A stretch of DNA of 9,130 nt from DATGKK01 sp035294725 (GCA_035294725.1 DATGKK010000139.1:1-9130), one strand, 5' to 3'; positions 1 to 7,330 are shown, counted from the stretch's first letter. The notes: generated by a model not told the origin, from the sequence alone. Program-made: numbers and translations.

Positions 1-1178
1 CCCCGCTCCTCGGCGAGGCGGGGGGCGTTCACGTAGGAGACCGGCTCCTCGGTCCCCGCTGCGAAGATCCCCTTCAGCACCGAGAGGGTGAGGATCCCGG
101 TGTCCTCGGCGGCGAGAGCCCCGGCGTAGGTCACCTCGACCCCGGAAGGCAGGCCGTCGCAGAGGGCGGCGAGGCACCGCCCGAGCTGCTCGGCGAGCGG
201 GAGGTAGGGCCGGACCGCCTCGCTCGCGCCCCGGGCGGCGAGGTTCACGGCGTAGGGGACGAAGTCACCGGCGAGGGCAAGGAGCACCTGCTCGGCGATC
301 TGCTCGCCCGCCTTGTCCTGCGCCTCGGCCGTGCTCGCCCCGAGGTGGGGGGTCACGACGACCTGGGGGAGGGCAAACAGGGGAGAGTCGGTGCACGGCT
401 CGCTCGCGAAGACGTCGAGGGCGGCTCCGCCGACCCGCCCGGACGAGATCGCCTCGGCGAGGGCCGCCTCGTCGAGCACGCCGCCCCGGGCGGCGTTCAC
501 GATCCGGATACCCGGCTTCGCCTTCCCGAGCAGCTCCTTGCCGACCAGTCCCGCCGTCTCGGCCGTCTTCGGGAGGTGGATCGTGAGGAAGTCCGACTCG
601 GCGACGAGCCGGTCGAGGTCGACGAGCTCGACTCCCATCACCCGGGCCCGCTCGGGCGCGACGTAGGGGTCGTGGGCCAGCAGCCTCATCCCGAACGCGT
701 GCGCCCGTTGGGCCACGAGGGCGCCGATGCGGCCGAGGCCGAGCACGCCGAGCGTCTTGCCGTGGAGCTCCGTCCCCTCCCACTTCGAGCGCTCCCAGCG
801 GCCGGCGACGAGGGCGGCATGCGCCTGGGGCACGTTCCTCGCCATCGCGAGCAACAGGGCCATGGCGTGCTCGGCGGCCGAGAGGATGTTCGACTCGGGC
901 GCGTTCACGACCATGACGCCGCGCGCCGTCGCCGCCGCGATGTCGACGTTGTCGAGGCCGACCCCGGCGCGCCCCACCACGACGAGGTCGCTCCCGGCTG
1001 CGAGCACCTCGGCAGTGACCTTGGTGGCGGAGCGGATGACGAGCGCCGCCGCTCCCGGCACGGCCTCGAGCAGCTCGTCGGGCGACAACCCGGTGCGGAC
1101 GTCCACCTCGTGGCCGGCCGCCGCCATCGCCTGCAGGCCCTTGTCGGAGAGCTCCTCGGTGACGAGGATCCGTGCCAT
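1..1178 (-). CDS. serA: D-3-phosphoglycerate dehydrogenase, long form, C-terminus off the window
   Basis: Oxidises 3-phosphoglycerate to 3-phosphohydroxypyruvate with NAD, the first step of serine synthesis, in the cytoplasm. About 392 residues are visible, read from the ATG at 1178-1176; the left edge cuts the gene. The substrate-side motif RSATKV is at residues 49-54 and the NAD-binding GLGRIG at 147-152. The catalytic set is present: Arg231 in NAARGGVLDE, Glu260 in ASEPCTD and His278 in TPHLGAS. Downstream of the catalytic core the protein continues through VPYAVNL into a segment ending EEPVSYVNAPRLAEERG. This is typical of the long (about 520-530 residue) type with an intervening domain and a terminal ACT domain, so roughly 130 residues including the ACT domain should lie outside. 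The ATG is 5 bases past the stop of the upstream aminotransferase gene. Its Shine-Dalgarno GGAGG (1189-1193) lies inside that gene's last codons, so the two are probably cotranscribed. Family assignment is firm; serine feedback through the ACT domain cannot be judged here. Confidence 0.96.
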   Translation of the reverse strand, partial: MARILVTEELSDKGLQAMAAAGHEVDVRTGLSPDELLEAVPGAAALVIRSATKVTAEVLAAGSDLVVVGRAGVGLDNVDIAAATARGVMVVNAPESNILSAAEHAMALLLAMARNVPQAHAALVAGRWERSKWEGTELHGKTLGVLGLGRIGALVAQRAHAFGMRLLAHDPYVAPERARVMGVELVDLDRLVAESDFLTIHLPKTAETAGLVGKELLGKAKPGIRIVNAARGGVLDEAALAEAISSGRVGGAALDVFASEPCTDSPLFALPQVVVTPHLGASTAEAQDKAGEQIAEQVLLALAGDFVPYAVNLAARGASEAVRPYLPLAEQLGRCLAALCDGLPSGVEVTYAGALAAEDTGILTLSVLKGIFAAGTEEPVSYVNAPRLAEER

Positions 1179-1183
1179 CGCCC

Positions 1184-2410
1184 TTACGCCTCCATCTCGC
1201 CGAACAGTTCGATGATCCGCCGCACTCCTCGATCGAGGTCCTCGTCGGACAAGGCGTAGGAGAAGCGGCCGTAGCCGGGGGCCCCGAAGGCCTCGCCCGG
1301 CACGAAGGCCACCTTCGCCTCGTCGAGGACGAGCTCTGCGAGCTCGAGCGTCGTCGCGGGCCGCCGGCCCCGCAGCTCGTGGCCGAGCACGCCGGCAAAG
1401 GAGGGGAAGGCGTAGAAGGCGCCCTCCGGGCACCGGCAGCTCACGCCCGGCGCCTCGTTCAGCAGCTCGACGATCCGCCGGCGTCGGCGGTCGAAGGCGT
1501 CGCGCATCATCGCCACGTCGGAGAGGTCGCCCGAAAGGGCGGCGAGGGCGGCGCGCTGGGCGACGTTGTTCACGTTCGAGGTCACGTGCGACTGGATGTT
1601 GGTCGCCGCCTCGATCACGTCGGGAGGACCAATCATCCAGCCGACCCGCCAGCCCGTCATGGCGTAGGTCTTCGCGACGCCGTTCACCACGATGCAGCGG
1701 TCGGCGAGCTCCGGCACCGCCACCGGCATCGAGAGGGCCGTGCAGCCGTCGTAGACGAGGTGCTCGTAGATCTCGTCGGAGAGGACCCACCATCCTCGGC
1801 TCGCCGCCAGGCTCCCCACCTCGGCCGTCAGCTCGGCGCCGGCGACGGCGCCCGACGGGTTCGACGGCGAGACCCACAAGAGGGCCTTCGCGCGCTGCGT
1901 GGCCGCCGCCTCGAGCATCTCGAGCGTCGGCTGGAAGCCGGTCGACTCGTCCACCGCGACGACGACCGGGGTGCCGCCGGCGAGGCGGATCGCCTCGGGG
2001 TAGGTCGTCCAGTAGGGCGCCACGACGAGGACCTCGTCACCGGGGTCGAGGACCGTCTCGAACGCCTGTGCCACCGCCTGCTTGCCGCCGTTGGTCACGA
2101 GCACCTGGGCCGGTGCGACCTCGAGGCCCGAGTCGCGGCGGGTCTTCGCGGCGATGGCCTCGCGAAGCTCCGGCAGCCCGGCGGTCGGGGTGTACCGGTG
2201 GTTGCGCACCTCGGCGCAGGCGGCGGCGGCGGCCTCGACGATGTGCGCCGGCGTCGGGAAGTCCGGCTCGCCCGCGCCGAATCCCACGACGTCGGCGCCC
2301 GCCGCCTTCAGCGCCTTGGCCTTGGCGTCGATGGCGAGGGTGGCAGATGCGGCGACGGCGCCGGCGCGGGCAGAGACCCGCCGGAGTGCGCGCGGGGAGT
2401 CGAGGACCAT
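1184..2410 (-). CDS. aspC: Class I PLP-dependent aminotransferase, aspartate aminotransferase type
   Basis: A fold-type I aminotransferase of 408 residues, the normal length for the aspartate aminotransferase Ib/AspC-AspB group. Such enzymes move an amino group between an amino acid (typically aspartate) and 2-oxoglutarate. Visible features are GFGAGEPDFPTP near residues 43-54, the PLP lysine K247 in NGVAKTYAMTGWRVGW, and a GRFSYALSDEDL segment with Arg382 in the place of the arginine that binds the substrate alpha-carboxylate. The SNVNNVAQRAALAALSGDL stretch and the start (RRVSARAGA..SATLAIDAKAKALKAAG) look like Streptomyces AspC-type proteins, which supports the ATG at 2410. No clear Shine-Dalgarno precedes this ATG, so translation may be leaderless. 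The gene is divergent from serC and sits just upstream of serA. Aspartate is the default substrate call. Prephenate or another keto acid is possible and cannot be told apart from sequence alone, so the symbol is tentative. Confidence 0.87.
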   Translation of the reverse strand: MVLDSPRALRRVSARAGAVAASATLAIDAKAKALKAAGADVVGFGAGEPDFPTPAHIVEAAAAACAEVRNHRYTPTAGLPELREAIAAKTRRDSGLEVAPAQVLVTNGGKQAVAQAFETVLDPGDEVLVVAPYWTTYPEAIRLAGGTPVVVAVDESTGFQPTLEMLEAAATQRAKALLWVSPSNPSGAVAGAELTAEVGSLAASRGWWVLSDEIYEHLVYDGCTALSMPVAVPELADRCIVVNGVAKTYAMTGWRVGWMIGPPDVIEAATNIQSHVTSNVNNVAQRAALAALSGDLSDVAMMRDAFDRRRRRIVELLNEAPGVSCRCPEGAFYAFPSFAGVLGHELRGRRPATTLELAELVLDEAKVAFVPGEAFGAPGYGRFSYALSDEDLDRGVRRIIELFGEMEA

Positions 2411-2501
2411 CGGTCAATGGTGGCACATGCCGCCGCACCCCCCGGAGCGGCGCCCGGCGCCGCCATCGCACCGAGAGACCGACTCCGCCAGTCCAGGGCG
2501 G

Positions 2502-2532
2502 TTGGAAGCGCGAGGGACCCACCCGTTACCCT
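2502..2532 (+). promoter_or_regulatory. Candidate serC promoter in the divergent aspC-serC gap
   Basis: The 190-base gap between the divergent aminotransferase (start 2410) and serC (start 2601) contains TTGGAA (2502-2507) and TACCCT (2527-2532), separated by 19 bases. TACCCT fits the actinobacterial TAnnnT -10 pattern; the spacer is slightly long. Transcription would begin near 2539-2540 and leave a leader of about 60 bases before serC. On the other strand a CACCAT (2417-2422) lies 6 bases before the aminotransferase ATG but has no recognisable -35. I see no operator or riboswitch in this gap. Confidence 0.35.
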
Positions 2533-2585
2533 CGTCGCTACGCCCGGCCGGACCCCTCGACCTGCGGTTCCGGCCTGTCCGAGCC

Positions 2586-2592
2586 GAAGGAG
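2586..2592 (+). promoter_or_regulatory. Shine-Dalgarno that fixes the serC GTG start
   Basis: GAAGGAG lies 8 bases before the GTG at 2601. The open frame extends far upstream (to about 2082, antisense to the aminotransferase). This site, together with the family N-terminus that follows, decides the start at 2601. Confidence 0.8.
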
Positions 2593-2600
2593 CCCGTCTC

Positions 2601-3725
2601 GTGCCCGACCTCCGCATCCCCGCCGAGCTGCTGCCCGCCGACGGCCGCTTCGGGTGCGGCCCGTCCCGGGTGCGCCCCGAGGCCGTGGCGGCGCTCGCCG
2701 AGGCTGCGCCGACCTACCTCGGCACGAGCCACCGCCAGGCCGGCGTCCGCGACGTCGTGGCGCGGGTGCGCCGCGGCCTCGCCGAGCTGTTCGGCCTCCC
2801 CGACGGGTACGAGGTCGCGCTCGGCAACGGGGGGACGACCGCCTTTTGGGACGCGGCCTGCTTCCGGCTCGTCGAGCGGCGAAGCCAGCACCTCAGCTTC
2901 GGCGAGTTCTCCTCGAAGTTCGCCGCCGCCGCCGCCGCCGCGCCCCACCTCGCCGAGCCCGAGGTGATCGTCTCGCAGCCCGGCACCCATCCCGAGGCCG
3001 AGCACCGCCCGCTCGGGGAGGTCGACGCCTACGCCCTCACCCACAACGAGACCTCGACGGGCGTCGCGATGGAGGTCCGCCGGCCGCGCGACGGAGCCGG
3101 CCGTCCGGCGGCCGGGCTCGTGCTCGTCGATGCCACCTCAGGGGCCGGGGGGCTTCGCGTCGACGCCCTCGAGTACGACGCGTACTACTTCGCCCCCCAG
3201 AAGTGCTTCGCCTCCGACGGCGGGCTTTGGCTCGCCGCCCTCTCGCCGGCGGCCGTGGCCCGCATCGAGGCCTCGGACCGGTGGGCGCCGCCCAGCCTCG
3301 ACCTGCGGATCGCGCTCGAGAGCTCGAGGCTCGAGCAGACCTACAACACCCCGGCGCTCGCCACCCTCTTCCTCCTCGCCGAGCAGGTCGAGTGGATGAA
3401 CGGCAACGGGGGCCTCGAGTTCGCCGCCGGGCGGTCGGACCGCTCGGCCGAGATCCTCTACGGCTGGGCCGAGCGCTCACCGTTCGCGAGGCCGTTCGTC
3501 GCGAAGCCCGCCGAGCGCAGCCACGTCGTCGCGACGATCGACTTCGACGAGTCGATCGACGCCCTGGCGGTCGCGAAGGTGCTGCGGGCGAACGGCATCG
3601 TCGACACCGAGCCCTACCGCAAGCTCGGCCGGAACCAGCTCCGCATCGCCATGTTCCCTGCGATCGACCCCGCCGACGTGGAGGCGCTCACCGGCTGCAT
3701 CGACTGGGTCGTCGAGCGGCTCTAG
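2601..3725 (+). CDS. serC: Phosphoserine aminotransferase, actinobacterial type
   Basis: Converts 3-phosphohydroxypyruvate and glutamate to O-phosphoserine and 2-oxoglutarate, the second step of serine synthesis; the same enzyme class can also serve pyridoxine synthesis. The product is 374 residues with a GTG start, close to the mycobacterial enzyme in length. It is a class V, fold-type I PLP protein: FGCGPSRVRPEAV at residues 17-29, a cofactor-phosphate loop GNGGTTAFW at 75-83, HNETSTG at 148-154, and the PLP lysine K201 in APQKCFASDGGLW. That last motif matches the mycobacterial SerC pattern closely. Arg348 in NQLRIAMFPAID is the likely substrate-binding arginine near the C-terminus. The gene lies on the opposite strand to its neighbours. 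It is convergent with ilvC and divergent from the aminotransferase-serA pair, so it has its own promoter while remaining next to serA, which makes its substrate. Confidence 0.94.
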   Translation: MPDLRIPAELLPADGRFGCGPSRVRPEAVAALAEAAPTYLGTSHRQAGVRDVVARVRRGLAELFGLPDGYEVALGNGGTTAFWDAACFRLVERRSQHLSFGEFSSKFAAAAAAAPHLAEPEVIVSQPGTHPEAEHRPLGEVDAYALTHNETSTGVAMEVRRPRDGAGRPAAGLVLVDATSGAGGLRVDALEYDAYYFAPQKCFASDGGLWLAALSPAAVARIEASDRWAPPSLDLRIALESSRLEQTYNTPALATLFLLAEQVEWMNGNGGLEFAAGRSDRSAEILYGWAERSPFARPFVAKPAERSHVVATIDFDESIDALAVAKVLRANGIVDTEPYRKLGRNQLRIAMFPAIDPADVEALTGCIDWVVERL

Positions 3726-3727
3726 CC

Positions 3728-3742
3728 GGCGGCCGGGCCGCC
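3728..3742. terminator. GC hairpin in the serC-ilvC convergent gap, possible bidirectional terminator
   Basis: The 15 bases GGCGGCCGGGCCGCC form a 6-base-pair stem with a 3-base loop. They fill nearly all of the 17-base gap between the serC stop (3723-3725) and the ilvC stop (3743-3745). Being an inverted repeat, the hairpin would form in either transcript. Neither side has a U tract, so intrinsic termination would be weak; it could also simply protect 3' ends or be a chance product of high GC. Confidence 0.3.
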
Positions 3743-4768
3743 TCAGCCTCCCGAGACCTCCTCGAGGCGCTGGCGGCCGCCGGAGACGAACGGCATCATC
3801 GCCCGCAGCTCGGCCCCGACCTTCTCGATCGGGTGCTCCCGGCCCTTTGCCCGCAGCTCGTGAAAGCGAGGCCGCCCGGCCCGGTTCTCCGCCACCCACT
3901 CGGCCGCGAAGCTGCCGTCGCGAACCTCCTCGAGGATGCGGCGCATCTCCTCTCGCACGTGGTCGTCGATGATGCGGGGCCCCCGGGTGAGGTCGCCGTA
4001 CTCGGCCGTGTCCGAGACCGAGAAGCGCATGCCCGAGATCCCCTGCTCGTACATGAGGTCGACGATGAGCTTCAGCTCGTGGAGGCACTCGAAGTAGGCC
4101 GACTCGGGCTGGTAGCCGGCCTCGACGAGGGTCTCGAAGCCGGCGGTGACGAGCGCCGTCAGCCCCCCGCACAGCACGACCTGCTCGCCGAACAGGTCCG
4201 TCTCGGTCTCCTCCTCGAAGGTGGTCTCGAGCACCCCGGCCCGAGTGGCGCCGATCGCATGGGCGTAGCTGAGGGCGAGCGCCGCCGCCTTGCCCGACGG
4301 GTCGGCGGAGACGGCGATGAGCGACGGCACCCCTCCCCCGGCCTCGAAGGTGCGCCGGACGAGGTGGCCCGGGCCCTTCGGCGCCACCATCCCGACGTCC
4401 ACGCCGTCCGGGGGCTCGATGAGCCCGTAGCGGATGTTGAAGCCGTGGGCGAAGAAGAGCGCGTCGCCCGCCACGAGGTGGGGGGCGATCTCGGCCTCGT
4501 AGACCGCCGCCTGCTCGGTGTCGGGCAGGAGCAGCATGACGAGGTCCGACTCGGCGGCGGCCTCGGCGACGCTCGTGACCCGGAGCCCCGCCGCCTCGGC
4601 CTTCGCCCGTGAGGGCGAGCCCTCGCGCAGCCCCACCCTCACGTCGACGCCCGAGTCGCGCAGGTTGAGCGCGTGGGCGTGCCCCTGCGACCCGTAGCCG
4701 ATCACGGCCACCTTCCGGGCCCGGACCAGTCCCGGGTCGGCGTCCTTCTCGTAGTACAGCGTTGCCAC
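3743..4768 (-). CDS. ilvC: Ketol-acid reductoisomerase, class I
   Basis: Carries out the Mg-dependent alkyl shift and NADPH reduction that turns acetolactate or acetohydroxybutyrate into the dihydroxy acids of the valine/leucine and isoleucine pathways. The product is 341 residues, the class I (short) length. The Rossmann motif GYGSQGHAHALNL begins at residue 24. The cofactor loop VGLREGSPSRAKA has Arg48, Ser51 and Ser53, the pattern expected for NADPH preference. His108 in FFAHGFNIRYG, APKGPGH at 129-135, the metal ligands Asp191 and Glu195 in DLFGEQ, Glu227 and Glu231, and Ser252 in SVSDTAEYGD complete the active site, so it looks functional. The start is a GTG at 4768-4766 preceded by GAAGGAAGG (4775-4783) at 6 bases. 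It follows ilvN by 75 bases with no obvious promoter or terminator between them, so it is probably the last gene of an ilvBNC operon. Its 3' end faces serC. Confidence 0.98.
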   Translation of the reverse strand: MATLYYEKDADPGLVRARKVAVIGYGSQGHAHALNLRDSGVDVRVGLREGSPSRAKAEAAGLRVTSVAEAAAESDLVMLLLPDTEQAAVYEAEIAPHLVAGDALFFAHGFNIRYGLIEPPDGVDVGMVAPKGPGHLVRRTFEAGGGVPSLIAVSADPSGKAAALALSYAHAIGATRAGVLETTFEEETETDLFGEQVVLCGGLTALVTAGFETLVEAGYQPESAYFECLHELKLIVDLMYEQGISGMRFSVSDTAEYGDLTRGPRIIDDHVREEMRRILEEVRDGSFAAEWVAENRAGRPRFHELRAKGREHPIEKVGAELRAMMPFVSGGRQRLEEVSGG

Positions 4769-4843
4769 GTCGTGCCTTCCTTCTCTCGTTGTCCTGTCCT
4801 CGCGGTTCCTGCCAAGCCTCCCCCGGGGCTCGATCTCCTCGCC

Positions 4844-5392
4844 TCAGCCTTCAAGCACCCGGAGGCGCCGGTCACCGCGTGAGCCGAGCGTCGGGAGGGC
4901 GATGCGGCCCGTCCGCTGCAGCTCCCGGATCCCGTAGGGCCGCATCAGCTCCTCGAAGTCGTCGAGCATGCCGGGCGACCCGGCGAGCATCACCGTGATC
5001 TCGGTCAGCGAGACGTCGAGGATCCGCCCCTCGAACACGCCGACGAGCTGGATCACCTGCGCCCGTTCGTGGGCGTCGGCCCCCACCGTCACGAGGAGCA
5101 GCTCGGCCTCGCGCGCCTCGGAGGGATGGAGCTCGGAGATCCCGACGACGTTCACGAGCTTGTCGAGCTGGGCGACGATCTGCTCGAGGGGCGCCGACTC
5201 GACGTCGACCACGATCGTGATGCGGCTGAAGCGCTCGTCGTCGGTCGGGGCGACGGCAAGGGAGAAGATGTTGTAGCCCCGCCGGGAGAACAGTCCCGCG
5301 ACCCGGGCGAGCACCCCCGCCTTGTTCTCGACGAGCACCGACAGCAGGTGGTGCCGGGGGAGGTGGCGCGAGTCGCCGCCGGTCCCGCTCAC
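4844..5392 (-). CDS. ilvN: Acetohydroxyacid synthase small (regulatory) subunit
   Basis: The regulatory partner of IlvB, which raises catalytic activity and carries the valine feedback site. The product is 182 residues. After a short N-terminal tail, the ACT domain begins at about residue 15 with LLSVLVENKAGVLARVAGLF and continues through RRGYNIFSLAVAPTDD to about residue 90. Asn23 and Gly26 match the valine-binding Asn and Gly of IlvH/IlvN proteins, so valine inhibition is likely retained. A second, IlvN-type C-terminal domain follows, ending near residue 170 with MRPYGIRELQRTGRIAL. The frame stays open far upstream inside ilvB. I place the start at the GTG at 5392-5390, which overlaps the ilvB TGA as GTGA and has GAGG (5398-5401) 5 bases before it. 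The overlap predicts translational coupling, in keeping with the need for matched subunit amounts. Confidence 0.96.
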   Translation of the reverse strand: MSGTGGDSRHLPRHHLLSVLVENKAGVLARVAGLFSRRGYNIFSLAVAPTDDERFSRITIVVDVESAPLEQIVAQLDKLVNVVGISELHPSEAREAELLLVTVGADAHERAQVIQLVGVFEGRILDVSLTEITVMLAGSPGMLDDFEELMRPYGIRELQRTGRIALPTLGSRGDRRLRVLEG

Positions 5393-7173
5393 CGGAGCCT
5401 CGCCCGCTCGGCCTCGAGCTTCGATCGCTGGGCTGGGTGGACGACGATGTCGTCGTTGGAGGCGCCCGCCGGCACCATCGGGAAGACCTGCTCCATCGAG
5501 TCGGTGCGGAAGTCGATCACGACAGGCCGGTCGTCCACCTGGCTCGCCTTCTCGATCGCCGGCATGACCCCCTCTGGAGTGTCGACACGGAGCCCGACAC
5601 ATCCCATCGCCTCTGCCCAGCCGACGTAGTCGGGCAGGTCGGGCGAGAGGTACACCTCGGAGTACCGCTCCTCGTAGAACATGTGCTGCCACTGGCGGAC
5701 CATCCCGAGGTAGCCGTTGTTCAAGATGGCGATCTTGACCGGGATCCCCTCCGCCGAGGCGGTCACGAGCTCCTGGGCCGTCATCTGGAAGCAGCCGTCG
5801 CCGTCGACCGCCCAGACGGTCGCGTCGGGGCGGCCCACCTTGGCGCCGATGGCGGCCGGGACGGCGAAGCCCATCGTGCCGAGACCTCCTGAGTTCACCC
5901 ACGAGTACGGTCGCTCGAAGCGCCAGAACTGCGAGGCCCACATCTGGTGCTGGCCGACTCCCGAGACGAGGATCGTGTCCTCGGGCGTGGCGTCGCGCAG
6001 GCACTCGAGCACGTACTGGGGCTTCAGCAGGCACGGCCGGCCAGGCAGGCCCGGCGCAGCGACCGCCGCCCCGGGGGCCACCTCCTCCCGGTCGTAGGTG
6101 TAGGGGAGCTCCTGCTTCCAGCGGGCGACCTCGCCGGCCCAGGCGGCGAGGCGCTCTCGCGCAAGGGGGGCACCCTCGCGAAGCGCCTCAAGGATGGCCT
6201 CGGTCGCGAGGCGGCAGTCGGCGACGATGGAGACGTCGGGCAGCCGCACCTTGCCGATCTCGGCCTTGTCGATGTCGACGTGGACGACCTTCGCCCCGGG
6301 GGCGAAGGTGGCGATCTGCCCGGTGACCCGGTCGTCGAAGCGGCTCCCGAGGGCGACGAGCAGGTCGGCCCGCTGCATCGCCGTGACGGCCGCGTAGCTG
6401 CCGTGCATCCCCGGCATCCCGAGGGAGAGCGGGTGGCTGTCGGGGAAGGCGCCCCGGGCCATGAGCGTCGTCACGACCGGGATGCCCGTCGCCTCGGCGA
6501 GCTCGCGGAGCGCCTGCGAGCCGCGGGACTTGAGCACGCCACCACCCGCGTAGATCACGGGCCGGCTCGCCTCTCGGATGAGGGCGGCCGCCGCGGCGGC
6601 CGCTGCCGGCTCGGGCTCGCGCGCGGGCCGGTAGCCCGGGAGGTCCACCGACTCGGGCCAGTACCACTCCATCGTGGCGTTCGCGACGTCCTTCGGGAGG
6701 TCGACGAGGACAGGACCGGGCCGGCCCGTCGTGGCGACGTGGAAGGCCTCGGCGATGACTCGGGGGATGTCGGCGGCGTCGGTGACGAGCCAGTTGTGCT
6801 TCGTCACCCCCATCGTGATGCCGGTGATGTCCGCCTCCTGGAAGGCGTCCGTGCCGATCGACCCCGTCGAGACCTGGCCCGAGATGCACACGAGCGGGAT
6901 CGAGTCCATGTACGCGTCCGCGAGCGGGGTGACGATGTTCGTCGCGCCGGGCCCGCTCGTCACGAGGGCGACGCCAGGGCGGCCCGTGACGTGGGCATAG
7001 CCCTCCGCCATGTGGCCGGCACCCTGCTCGTGGCGGACGAGGACGTGGCGGATCGAAGAGTCGATGATCGGGTCGTAGACGGGCAGGATGGCCCCGCCGG
7101 GCAAGCCGAAGATCACCTCGACGCCTTGCATCTCGAGGCTCTTCACGAGGGCTTGCGCTCCCGTCAGCTCCAT
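5389..7173 (-). CDS. ilvB: Acetohydroxyacid synthase (acetolactate synthase) large subunit
   Basis: Catalytic subunit of the first common enzyme of branched-chain amino acid synthesis. It decarboxylates pyruvate and joins it to pyruvate or 2-ketobutyrate using thiamine diphosphate, Mg and FAD. The product is 594 residues, full length. The N-terminal pyrimidine-binding domain has FGLPGGAILPVYD at 22-34 and the catalytic Glu49 in VRHEQGAGHMAEGYA. GTDAFQE is at 107-113. The middle domain (about 190-330) has the FAD-binding character of the family. The C-terminal domain has the ThDP motif from GDG at 458-460 to NN at 485-486, followed by VRQWQHMFYEERYSE. Ser102 occupies the position of the plant sulfonylurea-site proline, a variation common in bacteria. 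The ATG at 7173 is preceded by GAAGGGAG (7182-7189) at 8 bases. The gene overlaps ilvN and lies behind the attenuator-like leader at 7295-7401, so it is probably controlled by the supply of charged Ile/Leu/Val tRNAs. Confidence 0.98.
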   Translation of the reverse strand: MELTGAQALVKSLEMQGVEVIFGLPGGAILPVYDPIIDSSIRHVLVRHEQGAGHMAEGYAHVTGRPGVALVTSGPGATNIVTPLADAYMDSIPLVCISGQVSTGSIGTDAFQEADITGITMGVTKHNWLVTDAADIPRVIAEAFHVATTGRPGPVLVDLPKDVANATMEWYWPESVDLPGYRPAREPEPAAAAAAAALIREASRPVIYAGGGVLKSRGSQALRELAEATGIPVVTTLMARGAFPDSHPLSLGMPGMHGSYAAVTAMQRADLLVALGSRFDDRVTGQIATFAPGAKVVHVDIDKAEIGKVRLPDVSIVADCRLATEAILEALREGAPLARERLAAWAGEVARWKQELPYTYDREEVAPGAAVAAPGLPGRPCLLKPQYVLECLRDATPEDTILVSGVGQHQMWASQFWRFERPYSWVNSGGLGTMGFAVPAAIGAKVGRPDATVWAVDGDGCFQMTAQELVTASAEGIPVKIAILNNGYLGMVRQWQHMFYEERYSEVYLSPDLPDYVGWAEAMGCVGLRVDTPEGVMPAIEKASQVDDRPVVIDFRTDSMEQVFPMVPAGASNDDIVVHPAQRSKLEAERARLR

Positions 7174-7266
7174 CTCTCTCGCTCCCTTCCGTCGCTTGCA
7201 TGATCTCGCCGCTGCCCTTGCGGCTCTTGCCGTCCTCGTGGTGGGGTGGCCCGCCGGCGCGTCCCG

Positions 7267-7286
7267 GGTCTCCTCCAGTGGAAACC
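7267..7286 (-). other. Secondary hairpin in the ilvB leader, downstream of the terminator
   Basis: In the ilvB-sense RNA, GGUUUCC (7286-7280) can pair with GGAGACC (7273-7267): seven pairs including one G-U, with a 6-base loop. Just before it is a G-rich stretch (7292-7284) that is an exact complement over 8 bases to the 5' arm of the terminator hairpin. The role is unknown. The remaining leader down to the ilvB ribosome binding site (about 7266-7190) shows no further structure that I can support. Confidence 0.35.
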
Positions 7287-7294
7287 TCCCCCGG

Positions 7295-7327
7295 AAACAG
7301 AACGACCCCCCCTGTTCGGGGAGGTCG
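7295..7327 (-). terminator. Intrinsic terminator (attenuator) in the ilvB leader
   Basis: In the ilvB-sense RNA, CGACCUCCCC (7327-7318) pairs with GGGGGGGUCG (7312-7303) as ten pairs, one of them G-U, around a GAACA loop. It is followed at once by UUCUGUUU (7302-7295), six U in eight bases, which stands out in such a GC-rich region. It lies 33 bases after the leader-peptide stop and 122 bases before ilvB, so it would end transcription before the structural genes. A terminator for gatB is less likely, because the leader peptide and a candidate promoter lie between gatB and this hairpin. Confidence 0.75.
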
Positions 7328-7330
7328 AAG

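Noticed and set aside
345..1259. A plus-strand open frame of about 300 codons inside serA.
   Set aside because: It is the mirror of the serA reading frame, with an Arg/Gly/His-rich product and no family character.
2411..2446. A leaderless promoter for the aminotransferase, from CACCAT 6 bases before its ATG.
   Set aside because: The -10 match is minimal and the expected -35 position is only CCGGGG-like sequence. It is mentioned under the divergent gap but not called as a feature.
2082..2600. A possible 173-residue N-terminal extension of SerC.
   Set aside because: The extension is antisense to the aminotransferase gene and has no domain character. A good ribosome site and the normal family N-terminus fix the start at 2601.
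1172..4612. An open frame of 1146 codons on the plus strand running across serA, aspC, serC and ilvC.
   Set aside because: It is antisense to, or out of frame with, four clearly recognised genes. Its product is an Arg/Gly/Ala-rich low-complexity string, as expected when GC-rich codons leave few stops in other frames.
4769..4843. A separate promoter or second attenuator in the 75 bases between ilvN and ilvC.
   Set aside because: There is no short frame rich in Ile/Leu/Val, no U tract and no convincing -35/-10 pair. Only the ilvC ribosome site is clear.
7284..7312. A G-quadruplex from the G-runs in the ilvB leader RNA.
   Set aside because: There are only two long G-runs, and both have strong complementary C-rich partners nearby, so hairpins are the simpler reading.
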